In this document: piece by piece, positions 16,136 through 25,635 of the stretch
Numbering within the stretch: position 1 is the first letter of the stretch
Layout: each line of letters opens with the position of its first letter
From: Rhodospirillales bacterium
GTDB taxonomy: Bacteria; Pseudomonadota; Alphaproteobacteria; Acetobacterales; Acetobacteraceae
DNA: 32,418 nt
Assembly (NCBI GenBank): GCA_028866445.1
Contig: JAGWIE010000002.1
Span: 1-32,418 of the forward strand
Direction of reading: 5' to 3'
The notes under the pieces: generated by a model
What the model was told of the DNA's origin: nothing
The model's input: only the letters and a program-made list of their open reading frames with translations
The model's database searches: none
Made by a program: the position numbers and the translations under genes

Positions 16136-18064
16136 ATGAATTCGTCTAACGTTCCAGCTTCCACGCAAAGTACCAACCGAACATTCCTTATCGTCAGCAC
16201 GATACTGATCGCGGTGCTCTGGTTGTCAACACGTCCCTATCAAGGGATCATTGACGATTCACGTTTCTATACTGTGCAGGCGTTGAACGCTCTCCTGCCC
16301 GGGAGATTTTCGAACGATCTTTATTTTCAATATGGTTCGCAAGATCAGTTTACGATCTTTACCAAGATCTATGCACCGTTCATTTCAGCTTTTGGTTTGT
16401 CATCGGGCAATCTTATTCTTACCCTATTATCCCAAGTTTTTGCTGCCAGTGGGGCAATTTTTTTTTCGTATACCCTGATTAGGGACTGGAGAATTTTATT
16501 TATTTCTCTAGCAGCACTTATTCTTCTGCCGAATTCTACCTTTTTTATGTCCTATGGCGAGCCATTTCTAACCCCCCGTTTAATGGCTGAGGCTCTTACG
16601 TTTTGGGGGCTGGGTTGCATGCTGAATAGGTGGATATTCAGTGCAGTAGCTATTTTTATTGTCTCCACTTTAATTCATCCTTTGATGACAATACCGGGTA
16701 TTGCGGTTTTTTTCTTTTACGAAGCCATCAAAAAGCCATTCCTTTGGATAGGAGCAATTCTTGGGGCTGTCATTTTCCTGGGCTTAGCTTTCTTGGGCAT
16801 GCAACCATTTGCCAAATTGTTAATGTGTTTTGATCCAGCTTGGCTTCACACCACAAAAATACGTAGCTTTTATTGCTTTGTTACAGGGTGGAATCTGCAA
16901 CTATGGACGCTTGCGCTCAATAGCGCTTCCACAAGCCTATTCGCCATGCTTTTTTTTAAGGGTCGTGAGCGCCAAATTCTCATCCTTGCTTTAACCGTCA
17001 TGATTTTTGGTACGCTTGTTACTTATATTGGCGGCGATCTGTTCCGTAATGTTCTTATTGTAGATATTCAGCTTTGGCGTTCGATGTGGCTTTTAAACGC
17101 CTTGACGAGCCTGTTTTTAGGTAAAATTCTAATGTCTTCTGGAAACGACGGGTCTAAAGGGACAACCTATTTTATCCTATGTGTGCTTGTTATCATCCTC
17201 GCGCTGTCGGCTTTCTTCGAAGCGTTCATTTTGTTTGTAACTCCCCTCTGTCTTTTGGGAATTTGGGTTTATATAGTCGAAAATCGAACCAAAGGCCAAA
17301 TTTCTCGAATAGGAAAGCGCCTGATTACAGTATATCTATCTGTAATTTTCGCCTTTGCCATTATCGCGTTGAAGGTCTCTCTAGACAATTTGTCTACAAC
17401 TCATTTCGCGCTTCTGCATCACTTGATCGGTTTATTGGCCATCATCACTGCGGGGGGACTTCTTTTTGCGTTGTGCCGTCGATCTTCAGTTACGGTGCCC
17501 AGGTTTGTGGTTTATGCAAGCGCATTTTTGCTTCTGACCTCCGTAGCTAATTGGGATCAGAGAACGCCTTGGACAAAGTTTGTCGATACAACAAGTACTC
17601 CACCGGCAGATTTGGTTGCTGTGCTTCCCCAAAATGGCGCCATTTATTGGGATGGCGACGTTACAGCCCCATGGTTCCTTCTCAAACGAGCCAGCCAGTT
17701 TTCCTGTGATCAGGGAACAGGCGTTCTGTTCTCCCACGGAACGGCTATTGCCTATCAGACGCGGTATCAAATTTTTGCACGACTTGGGACGCTGGATTTC
17801 GAAGAAAATCAATTTTGTCCGATGCCGAAATTCTCTTCCGAGCCCGCAGTAACCCTTAAGAATTTGACCTATGTATGCAAAAGCCAGCCTGGCCTTGGCG
17901 CGTTGGTGCTGACAACCCCCGCGTCAGATGCTCCAGCCCGCATCTGGACTTCCCCTGTAGCTTTTCAGGCTATCCGTCAGATCAACGGGAGACAGACGCG
18001 ACTTAAGACAGACAAATTTTATATTTACCGATGCGATGAATTGTCTCATCTTCCCGCATCATGA
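16136..18064 (+). CDS. Polytopic membrane protein, GT-C glycosyltransferase-like, copy 2
   Basis: This 642-aa protein is a tandem paralogue of the gene just upstream, 60 bp away. Both share the order of segments: IIDDSRFYTVQALNALLP, FQYGSQDQFTIF, YGEPFLTPRL, HPLMT-PG, YIGGDL, WDQR-PW-KFVD and the four-cysteine C-terminal domain ending in YIYRC-EL-HLPAS. Identity is high in the first 100 residues and the last 140, and lower in the middle helices. A strict D-S-R-F-Y in the first outer loop is the best candidate for a catalytic site, as in GT-C enzymes. It is the last gene of the cargo operon. Divergence with retained key motifs suggests two enzymes for different acceptors or linkages; this is inference. 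Confidence 0.8.
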   Translation: MNSSNVPASTQSTNRTFLIVSTILIAVLWLSTRPYQGIIDDSRFYTVQALNALLPGRFSNDLYFQYGSQDQFTIFTKIYAPFISAFGLSSGNLILTLLSQVFAASGAIFFSYTLIRDWRILFISLAALILLPNSTFFMSYGEPFLTPRLMAEALTFWGLGCMLNRWIFSAVAIFIVSTLIHPLMTIPGIAVFFFYEAIKKPFLWIGAILGAVIFLGLAFLGMQPFAKLLMCFDPAWLHTTKIRSFYCFVTGWNLQLWTLALNSASTSLFAMLFFKGRERQILILALTVMIFGTLVTYIGGDLFRNVLIVDIQLWRSMWLLNALTSLFLGKILMSSGNDGSKGTTYFILCVLVIILALSAFFEAFILFVTPLCLLGIWVYIVENRTKGQISRIGKRLITVYLSVIFAFAIIALKVSLDNLSTTHFALLHHLIGLLAIITAGGLLFALCRRSSVTVPRFVVYASAFLLLTSVANWDQRTPWTKFVDTTSTPPADLVAVLPQNGAIYWDGDVTAPWFLLKRASQFSCDQGTGVLFSHGTAIAYQTRYQIFARLGTLDFEENQFCPMPKFSSEPAVTLKNLTYVCKSQPGLGALVLTTPASDAPARIWTSPVAFQAIRQINGRQTRLKTDKFYIYRCDELSHLPAS

Positions 18065-18204
18065 CTATGTTTCCCTGCCCGCATGAAAGGCCGGTCAAAG
18101 TCAAACAAAATATGTAGTAAATTGAATTTTGGGGCTTTCTTGGGGGCCTTGATAGAAACCGAATTTTAAAAAACAATGATTTTCCAAACGGCTATGGATT
18201 ATGA
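18065..18204. other. Right end of element, no gene
   Basis: This 140-bp AT-rich stretch between the last cargo gene and attR holds the arm-type repeats listed separately. I see no reading frame, and no terminator with a T-run for the cargo operon. Confidence 0.5.
18125..18152. repeat. Right-end arm-type repeats matching the left end
   Basis: AATTTTGGGGC at 18125-18135 matches 3059-3069 exactly, and GGGGGCCT at 18142-18149 is the same octamer found three times at the left end. They stand 55-80 bp inside the right attachment core, a normal distance for integrase arm sites. Confidence 0.55.
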
Positions 18205-18220
18205 TTCGATTCCCGCTACC
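18205..18220 (+). repeat. attR core: right copy of 16-bp direct repeat
   Basis: TTCGATTCCCGCTACC repeats 2915-2930 exactly and marks the right end of the element. The seven bases that complete tRNA-Gly (CGCTCCA) do not follow here; TTTTATTTCC follows instead, and the hrpB stop codon begins at 18225 on the minus strand. Confidence 0.85.
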
Positions 18221-18222
18221 TT

Positions 18223-20610
18223 TTATTTCCAAGGGTCCTCCGGCCAGTCATGCTTCGGGTAGCGCCCGCGCATGTCGCGCCTGGCATCGGCCCAGCCGCC
18301 GCGCCAGAACCCCGCCAGGTCAGCCGTGATCGCGATGGGCCTTTGCGCCGGGGAGAGCAGCGCCAATTGCAGCGGAATTTTGCCCCCCGCGAGCATTGGC
18401 GTGGCGTCTGTTCCGTAAAAAACCCGCGCGCGGGCGGAGGCCACCGGCACGGGGCCAGAATAATCCACCCGCACCCGCCCGCCTTTCAGGTTCAGCTCGG
18501 CGGGCAAATCCCTGTCCAGCCGCGCGGCTTGCTCATGCGTTAGCTGGGCGCGGAGAAGCTGGTACATGTCCAGGCTTTTCGCCTCGCGCAAATTTGTCAT
18601 GCCGGCCAGATACGGTGCCAGCCAGGCTTGCACACTGGCCGCCAAAGCGGCGCGGGAGAGATCAGGGTAGGTTTCGTCCACACCGCGCATCACCGCCACC
18701 CGGGCGGAAAAATTTTCCGCCGCTTCGGTCCAGTCCAGTTGCTCCAGCCTGGTGGAAAGCGCCTGCGCCAACGTCGCCTGAATTTCCTCCGGTGCTGGCG
18801 GGGCGGAACGGTCGCTAAGAACAAGATTCCCCAGCCGCACACGCTCGCGGACCGAAACCGCACCGCTCACCGGGTCAAACCCTGTCTCACGCGTGGTTTT
18901 GCAGCGGGCTTGCAGAAAATCCGGCAGAGCTTCCGCATCCAACGCAGCCCCCAGGCGGATTTTGGAGCCTTTGCCATCCAACGCCGCCACGGCGATGAGC
19001 CGTGCGCGGGCCAGAGGGTCTGACGCTGGAAGATTGCCGGAGCCACCGCCGGCCAGCCGGTAAGACCCCGCCTCGCCGCGCGCCTGGCCAATCCGGTCCG
19101 GGAATCCCGCCGCCACAATCGGGCCGGGCGCCCCGAACCCAGGCATGGCCTCAACCCCCAGCCGGTTGCGGTAGAGTTTGGCGGCATGGCGCACGCGGGA
19201 GAGAATGGCCCTGTCCCCTTCCCCGCGCCCAGCCAATGCTTCCAGCCGCAGAGTTAAATCCGCCGAGGCGGTTTGAGGCAGAAAATCCCGCTCTTCCAGA
19301 ATCGCGGCGATGTCGGCGGCCAAGGCGCGGGTGGGCTTGTCGGGCGCCGCCAGCATCATCGCGGCCAAACGCGGCTCGGCCCGCAGCCGCGCCATCTCCC
19401 GACCTAAAGGCGTGATTCTGCCCGCATCATCCAGCGCGCCAAGGCTGACAAGCAAGGCAGCGGCGGCTTTCACAGCGCCCTCCGGCGGTGAGTCCGCAAA
19501 AGGCAGATCACCAGGCGCTTCGCCCCAGGCGGCACAGGCCAAAGCGAGACCGGAAAGTTCCGCGGCGAAAATCTCCGGCCGGTCGAAGGGCGGCAGCCCA
19601 CGGTTCAGCGCCTCGGACCATAGCCTTATCGCCACACCAGGCCCCAACCGCCCGGCGCGCCCGGCGCGCTGCGTGGCGGCGGCGCGAGAAATGCGCTGGG
19701 TGGTCAGGCGGGTGAGACCGGAGGACGTGTCCAGCACCGGGGCGCGGCGATACCCGCCATCAATCACAATCCGCACCCCCGGCACGGTGAGCGAGGTTTC
19801 CGCAATGGAGGTGGAAAGCACCACCCGCCGCTCCTGATGTTCCCGCAGCGCCTTGTCCTGCGCCTCGCGGGAAAGGTCGCCATGCAATGGCAGCACCAAA
19901 GCCGGGCAGCGGTCCAGTGCTTGCTCGGTACGCCGAATTTCCGCCATGCCGGGGAGAAAGACGAGAATATCGCCAGGATGCTCCACCAGCGCCTCCCGCA
20001 CAGCCTTCGCCGCCGCCTCCGGCAAATCACGCGGGGACATAAGGTCGCGTTTCGCCTGCTTCACCTCCACCGGAAACATCTTGCCCTCGCTGGCGATGAT
20101 GGGCGCTGCCAGCAAGCCAGCGAATTTCTCCGCCTCGGCGGTGGCGGACATGGCGAGGATCCGCAACTCCGGCCGCAGGCTGCGCTGCAAATCCCGCACC
20201 AGAGCCAAAGCGAGGTCCGCTTCCAGGCTGCGCTCATGGATTTCATCGAAAATCACCAAAGACACGTCAGAGAGTCCGGGGTCGGAGAGCAAACGAGAAG
20301 TGAGCAGCCCCTCGGTGATCACCTCGATCTGGGTTTTTGGTCCCACCGCCGTTTCCAGCCGGGTACGGTAGCCCACACGCTCGCCCGCCACCTCGCCCAG
20401 CAGCTCGGCCATGCGCATGGCGGCGGCACGGGCGGCCAGGCGGCGGGGCTCCAGCAGCAGAATTTTGCCCAAGCCCGCCTCAAGGGCTGCCAGCGGCACC
20501 AAAGTGGTTTTGCCAGCACCCGGCGGGGCCACCAACACGGCATTGCCGCCATCGGGTTTCAGGGCGCGCAGCAATTCCGGCAGGGCTTCGGTAACAGGAA
20601 GATCAATCAT
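18223..20610 (-). CDS. hrpB: ATP-dependent helicase HrpB
   Basis: This 795-aa DExH-box RNA helicase-like protein has Walker A APPGAGKTT (about 29-37), the DEIHERS box near 122-128, the SAT motif (LAMSATAE), and motifs V-VI (STSIAETSLTVPGV, QRAGRAGR). The rest is the HrpB-specific C-terminal domain, with the typical MRGRYPKHDWPEDP end. The cellular role of HrpB is poorly known. ATG 20610 is chosen because family proteins start close to the LPV-x-x-x-LPEL sequence; ATG 20643 would add 11 residues. Oddity: after WPEDP only WK precedes the stop, whereas E. coli HrpB, from memory, goes on for about a dozen basic residues. The stop lies 2 bp from the attR core, so the tail may have been cut by the insertion. 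Confidence 0.93.
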   Translation of the reverse strand: MIDLPVTEALPELLRALKPDGGNAVLVAPPGAGKTTLVPLAALEAGLGKILLLEPRRLAARAAAMRMAELLGEVAGERVGYRTRLETAVGPKTQIEVITEGLLTSRLLSDPGLSDVSLVIFDEIHERSLEADLALALVRDLQRSLRPELRILAMSATAEAEKFAGLLAAPIIASEGKMFPVEVKQAKRDLMSPRDLPEAAAKAVREALVEHPGDILVFLPGMAEIRRTEQALDRCPALVLPLHGDLSREAQDKALREHQERRVVLSTSIAETSLTVPGVRIVIDGGYRRAPVLDTSSGLTRLTTQRISRAAATQRAGRAGRLGPGVAIRLWSEALNRGLPPFDRPEIFAAELSGLALACAAWGEAPGDLPFADSPPEGAVKAAAALLVSLGALDDAGRITPLGREMARLRAEPRLAAMMLAAPDKPTRALAADIAAILEERDFLPQTASADLTLRLEALAGRGEGDRAILSRVRHAAKLYRNRLGVEAMPGFGAPGPIVAAGFPDRIGQARGEAGSYRLAGGGSGNLPASDPLARARLIAVAALDGKGSKIRLGAALDAEALPDFLQARCKTTRETGFDPVSGAVSVRERVRLGNLVLSDRSAPPAPEEIQATLAQALSTRLEQLDWTEAAENFSARVAVMRGVDETYPDLSRAALAASVQAWLAPYLAGMTNLREAKSLDMYQLLRAQLTHEQAARLDRDLPAELNLKGGRVRVDYSGPVPVASARARVFYGTDATPMLAGGKIPLQLALLSPAQRPIAITADLAGFWRGGWADARRDMRGRYPKHDWPEDPWK

Positions 20611-20658
20611 GCCGCGCCCTGGTATCAGAGCCGCCGCTTTCATGCGATATTTCAGCCA

Positions 20659-22545
20659 ATGCGGTTTCTGTTCCTGTGCTTTCTGCTGCTCCTCCCCCGG
20701 CTGGCATTGGCCGCCGCCAGCGCGCCCTTCACCTCACCGCAGGATGAGGTGCGGCTGATCTCGGCCACAAACCAAGCGCAGAATGGCATTGTGAAGCTGG
20801 CCATGGAATTCAACCTCAAGCCCGGCTGGCATATTTACTGGAAAAACCCCGGCGATGCCGGGCTGCCACCGCAGGTTATAGCGGCGGCACCAATTACGCT
20901 TGGGCCCATCTCCTTCCCGCCGCCGGTGTTTTTCTCCCAAGGGGGCGTGGGGGCTTATGTGCTTTCGGGCCATGTCGTTCTGCCGTTCACCGCCAGAAAC
21001 ATGGGCAACAGCCTAACCCTGCAGGCGCGCTGGCTGGTCTGTTCGGATATCTGCATACCTGAACATGCGGCCTTCACCTTGAGCCTGAATGGTGGGGCCT
21101 CGGCCGAAGCCGGGCTGTTTCCTGTTGGTCCCGCCATTATGCCCTCCCCCTATGCGGCGCATCTGGCACCAGATGGCACGCTGAGCCTGACCGGGATCAC
21201 CGCCACGCAGGTGAAATCCGCCCGGTTCTTTCCGGATTCCGCCACAGTGCTGGTAAACAACGCGCCGCAACCCCTCTCCTTCAGCGCGGATGGCGTGCAA
21301 CTGCATCTGAAGCTGAGCGGGGCCGCACCCGCTGCGCTTTCCGGCGTGGTGGAACTCACCGACCCAAGCGGCCAGATGCAGGCGTTGAGCCTGACGGCAA
21401 CGCCTTTACCGCCCGCAACCCACGCGCCCTGGTGGCTGTTGGCGCTGGTGGGCGGACTGTTGCTGAACCTGATGCCCTGTGTGTTTCCGGTACTGGCGAT
21501 GAAGGCCGTGGCCTTTGCCCGGATGGGCGGCGCGGCGCATGGGCATATCCGGCGCGAGGCGCTGGGCTATACGGCGGGCGTGCTGGTTTCCATGGCCGCT
21601 CTGGGGGCCGTACTGCTGGGCTTGCGGGCGGCGGGCGTGGCCGCGTTCTGGGGCTTCCAGTTCCAGTCTCCCATTTTCGTAGCCCTTGCCGCCTGGGTGA
21701 TTCTGGCGGCGGGGTGGAGCCTGGCGGGGCTGTTTCATCTTTCCATGCCGGGATTTATCGGGCGGGTTCCGGCCCAACATAGTTTTTTCACCGGGCTGCT
21801 GGCGGTGCTGGTGGCCACACCCTGCACGGCACCGTTCATGGGCGCGGCCATCGCCGCCGCGCTAACCCTGCCCGCTATGGCCGCCATCGGGTTGTTTCTG
21901 GCGCTGGGGTTGGGGCTGGCCTTGCCGGTTCTGCTGCTGGCGGCGGCTCCACATCTGGCCGCTGCCCTGCCGCGCCCCGGCAAATGGATGGCGGTGGCAC
22001 AGAAAATTCTCAGCCTCCCGATGTTCGCAACCTTCCTCTGGCTGAGCTGGGTGCTGTTCCGGCAGGCTGGCGCGCCGGGGCTGGCGTTGCTGCTTCTGGG
22101 TGCGCTTGCGCTGAGCTTTGCCTTGCCGCGCCGGCCGGTTTTCGCGGTGATGGTTCTGCTGCTGCTGCCGTTTTTCCATGCCGCACCCGCTGGCGCTGCC
22201 CTCACCTTGCCCGGCGCGCAGCCCTATAGCGCGGCGGCACTGGCCAGTTTACGCGCCGCCGGGCGGCCTGTGTTCATCGACCTCACTGCCGCCTGGTGCA
22301 TCACCTGCCAGGTGAATGAGCGCGACACCCTGGCCACCGCCCCCGTGCAAGCCCTGTTCAAGGCCAAAAATGTGGCGGTTTTGGTGGGCGACTGGACAAA
22401 CCGCAACCCCGCCATCACAGCATTTCTGGCTGCCAACCACCGCGCCGGGGTGCCGCTTTATCTCTATTACCCGCCCAATTCCGCGCCTGAGAGTCTGCCA
22501 CAGCTGCTCACCCCTGATATCATCAAAAACGCGCTCTCTGGTTAA
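20659..22545 (+). CDS. Thiol:disulfide interchange protein, DsbD family (ScsB-like)
   Basis: This 628-aa protein would carry electrons from cytoplasmic thioredoxin across the inner membrane to periplasmic thiol proteins. It starts with a signal peptide (MRFLFLCFLLLLPRLALAAA). Residues about 22-250 form the N-terminal DsbD-alpha-like domain, with a CSDIC pair near 130-134. The membrane domain has the two redox cysteines, in LMPCVFP near 273 and TPCTAP near 388, inside about eight helices. The C-terminal thioredoxin domain has the active site WCITC near 545. All three redox centres are present. ATG 20659 is chosen because the signal peptide starts there; no Shine-Dalgarno sequence is clear. It is divergent from hrpB with at most 48 bp between starts. 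ScsB-type proteins in alphaproteobacteria also fit. Confidence 0.92.
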   Translation: MRFLFLCFLLLLPRLALAAASAPFTSPQDEVRLISATNQAQNGIVKLAMEFNLKPGWHIYWKNPGDAGLPPQVIAAAPITLGPISFPPPVFFSQGGVGAYVLSGHVVLPFTARNMGNSLTLQARWLVCSDICIPEHAAFTLSLNGGASAEAGLFPVGPAIMPSPYAAHLAPDGTLSLTGITATQVKSARFFPDSATVLVNNAPQPLSFSADGVQLHLKLSGAAPAALSGVVELTDPSGQMQALSLTATPLPPATHAPWWLLALVGGLLLNLMPCVFPVLAMKAVAFARMGGAAHGHIRREALGYTAGVLVSMAALGAVLLGLRAAGVAAFWGFQFQSPIFVALAAWVILAAGWSLAGLFHLSMPGFIGRVPAQHSFFTGLLAVLVATPCTAPFMGAAIAAALTLPAMAAIGLFLALGLGLALPVLLLAAAPHLAAALPRPGKWMAVAQKILSLPMFATFLWLSWVLFRQAGAPGLALLLLGALALSFALPRRPVFAVMVLLLLPFFHAAPAGAALTLPGAQPYSAAALASLRAAGRPVFIDLTAAWCITCQVNERDTLATAPVQALFKAKNVAVLVGDWTNRNPAITAFLAANHRAGVPLYLYYPPNSAPESLPQLLTPDIIKNALSG

Positions 22546-22627
22546 AACTTCGCAAAGCCCATTGCAGCGGAGCCCCATTACGCGCAAAAGTCTTTAAGTT
22601 TTTTTGACGGACGCCAAGGACTACAGG

Positions 22628-23287
22628 ATGCAAGATGTCTCCAGCGCGACTCTAGCCGGCCCGCGCGCGAAACTGGATGCGGATACCATTCGCGCCACTT
22701 ATTCGCGCTATGCGAAATCCTACGATAGCTGGTTCGGCGTGATCTCTCGCGCCGCCCGCCATGCCGCCGTGGCCGCGGTTAATGCAGCGCCGGGCACCAA
22801 AGTGCTGGAGGTGGGGGTGGGCACCGGCCTTGCTTTGCCACATTACGACGCCACGAAGCGCATTACCGGCATCGACCTTTCCCGCGAAATGCTCTCCCTC
22901 GCCCGGGACCGGGTGGCCGAAATGGGGCTGCGCCATGTGGAGGCGCTGGAAGAGATGGACGCCCAGGCCACAAGCTTTGAAACCGGCAGCTTCGATGTGG
23001 CCGTGGCGATGTTCGTGGCCTCCGTGGTGCCAGATCCACATGCCTTGGTGAAAGAGCTGCGCCGGGTGGTGAGGCCGGGCGGTAAAATTCTGTTCGTGAA
23101 CCATTTCGCGCGGGAAAGCGGGCCCATCTGGTGGGTTGAACGCGCCATGGCCGGTGCCTCCGGCCCGCTGGGCTGGCACCCGGATTTCCGGCTTGGCCAC
23201 ATGTTCAGCCGCGCGGATTTAGCCGTTGCCAAGGTGCAGAACATGAAGCCGCTGGGGCTGTTCCGGCTAGTGGATCTGCCTAATTAA
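22628..23287 (+). CDS. pmtA: Phospholipid N-methyltransferase PmtA (phosphatidylethanolamine to phosphatidylcholine)
   Basis: This 219-aa class I SAM-dependent methyltransferase resembles the Rhodobacter-type PmtA, which methylates phosphatidylethanolamine towards phosphatidylcholine on the inner face of the membrane. The N-terminal YSRYAKSYDSWFG stretch is typical of that group. SAM motif I is LEVGVGTGLALPHY (about 68-81), motif II is GIDLSREML, and motif III is LRRVVRPGGKILFVNHF. ATG 22628 is preferred because AAGGA stands about 8 bases before it; TTG 22604 in frame would add eight residues. Menaquinone/ubiquinone methyltransferases share the fold, but the N-terminus argues for PmtA. It is followed by the groESL promoter region and not co-transcribed with groES. 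Confidence 0.85.
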   Translation: MQDVSSATLAGPRAKLDADTIRATYSRYAKSYDSWFGVISRAARHAAVAAVNAAPGTKVLEVGVGTGLALPHYDATKRITGIDLSREMLSLARDRVAEMGLRHVEALEEMDAQATSFETGSFDVAVAMFVASVVPDPHALVKELRRVVRPGGKILFVNHFARESGPIWWVERAMAGASGPLGWHPDFRLGHMFSRADLAVAKVQNMKPLGLFRLVDLPN

Positions 23288-23347
23288 ACGACCGATATGG
23301 GCCGGGTGGCGGCGGCGCGCAGGCTAATTTACATCAAATCCCAATAG

Positions 23348-23376
23348 CCTGGCAGTCGTAAGCCGGGAGTGCCAGG
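23348..23376. promoter_or_regulatory. Second, degenerate CIRCE-like palindrome upstream of groES
   Basis: Arms CCTGGCAGTC and GAGTGCCAGG are separated by 9 bp, the spacing of CIRCE; one base breaks perfect symmetry. It lies just upstream of the -35 box and 65 bp from the main CIRCE. It may be a second, weaker HrcA site. Confidence 0.55.
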
Positions 23377-23381
23377 ATTTC

Positions 23382-23410
23382 TTGACTTACCCGCATTGAC
23401 CGGGCTAAAC
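23382..23410 (+). promoter_or_regulatory. groESL promoter
   Basis: TTGACT (23382-23387) and CTAAAC (23405-23410) are 17 bp apart; reading the -10 as TAAACC gives an 18-bp spacer. The start of transcription would fall in the CIRCE palindrome, so HrcA would block it. A sigma-32 reading (CTTGACTT at -35) is also possible. Confidence 0.6.
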
Positions 23411-23412
23411 CG

Positions 23413-23439
23413 CTGGCACTCCTGAAATGGGAGTGCTAA
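23413..23439. promoter_or_regulatory. CIRCE operator (HrcA binding site)
   Basis: CTGGCACTC - 9 bp - GAGTGCTAA. The right arm is the exact consensus and the left differs from TTAGCACTC at two positions. CIRCE is the HrcA site of groE operons, and this one lies just downstream of the -10 box. Confidence 0.9.
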
Positions 23440-23510
23440 CAGCCGCGGTGCCGCAGATTGGGCCGGACAGGCTGGAAAGCTTTTAAGACATAATGTTTAG
23501 GAGCGATCAT

Positions 23511-23804
23511 ATGGCGAATTTCCGCCCCCTGCACGACCGTGTCGTCGTGCGCCGCATTACCGCCGAAGAAAAGACCGCGGGTGGCATCATCATCCCCGAC
23601 ACCGCCAAGGAAAAGCCGCAGGAAGGTGAAGTTGTGGCCGCTGGTTCCGGCGCGCGCAACGAGGCCGGCGCGATCGTGGCGCTGGATGTGAAGGCGGGTG
23701 ACCGCGTGCTGTTCGGCAAATGGTCCGGCACCGAGGTCAAGATCAACGGGGAAGACCTGCTGATCATGAAAGAATCCGACATTCTGGGCATCATCGCCGC
23801 TTAA
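23511..23804 (+). CDS. groES: Co-chaperonin GroES (Hsp10)
   Basis: This 97-aa protein caps the GroEL chamber. It has the usual start [15 protein letters not shown], the mobile-loop region [20 protein letters not shown] (about 16-35), the roof segment around VAAGSGAR, and the end ILGIIAA. The ATG at 23511 is chosen because AGGAG lies 8 bases upstream and the family begins here; an in-frame ATG six codons earlier is not supported. It is the first gene of the groESL operon, under a CIRCE operator. Confidence 0.98.
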   Translation: MANFRPLHDRVVVRRITAEEKTAGGIIIPDTAKEKPQEGEVVAAGSGARNEAGAIVALDVKAGDRVLFGKWSGTEVKINGEDLLIMKESDILGIIAA

Positions 23805-23868
23805 TTTAACGCGGCCTGATTCAGACTGCGCGGCGATGCCGCTCCGTCATCAGGACGCTCATTCATAA

Positions 23869-25527
<1,659 letters not shown>

Positions 25528-25550
25528 TCCAGCCTCTCAGGTTGAAACGG

Positions 25551-25580
25551 AAAACCCCGGTGGAAACACCGGGGTTTTTT
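25551..25580 (+). terminator. Rho-independent terminator of groESL
   Basis: AACCCCGGTG and CACCGGGGTT pair around a GAAA tetraloop, followed by a run of T to 25580. The A-run on the left gives a weaker signal for the other strand too. Confidence 0.93.
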
Positions 25581-25635
25581 GTTGGGCATTGAAATGCCGC
25601 CAGCCCTTCTCTAAACCCTACCTCATTTAACCGCG

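Larger units (their letters stand above)
2915..18220. mobile_element. Integrative mobilizable element with TrwABC-like module and glycan-modification cargo
   Basis: The element lies between 16-bp direct repeats, one within tRNA-Gly. It encodes a P4-type integrase next to the tRNA, an excisionase-like HTH protein, and a DNA-binding protein, coupling protein and MOBF relaxase in the oriT-A-B-C order of plasmid R388. There is no VirB/Trw pore gene, no replication initiator and no partition system, so it is best called a mobilizable rather than a self-transmissible element. Cargo is a four-gene set of a UGM-like flavoprotein, an SDR and two GT-C-like membrane proteins. Base composition is mosaic: the mobilization genes are GC-rich like the host, while 4300-5400 and 13100-18200 are clearly AT-richer. 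One-unit length is about 15.3 kb. The right junction is not a clean tRNA duplicate (see findings). Confidence 0.87.

Noticed and set aside
2931..18204. Insertion sequences or transposons inside the element
   Set aside because: I saw no transposase frame and no matching terminal inverted repeats; the element moves by its integrase.
2915..18220. Self-transmissible ICE
   Set aside because: Only a coupling protein and relaxase are encoded; there is no VirB4-like ATPase or other pore gene in the unit.
19837..20658. N-terminal extension of the DsbD frame by about 270 codons
   Set aside because: It runs antisense through hrpB; the signal peptide starts at 20659, so the extension is not coding.
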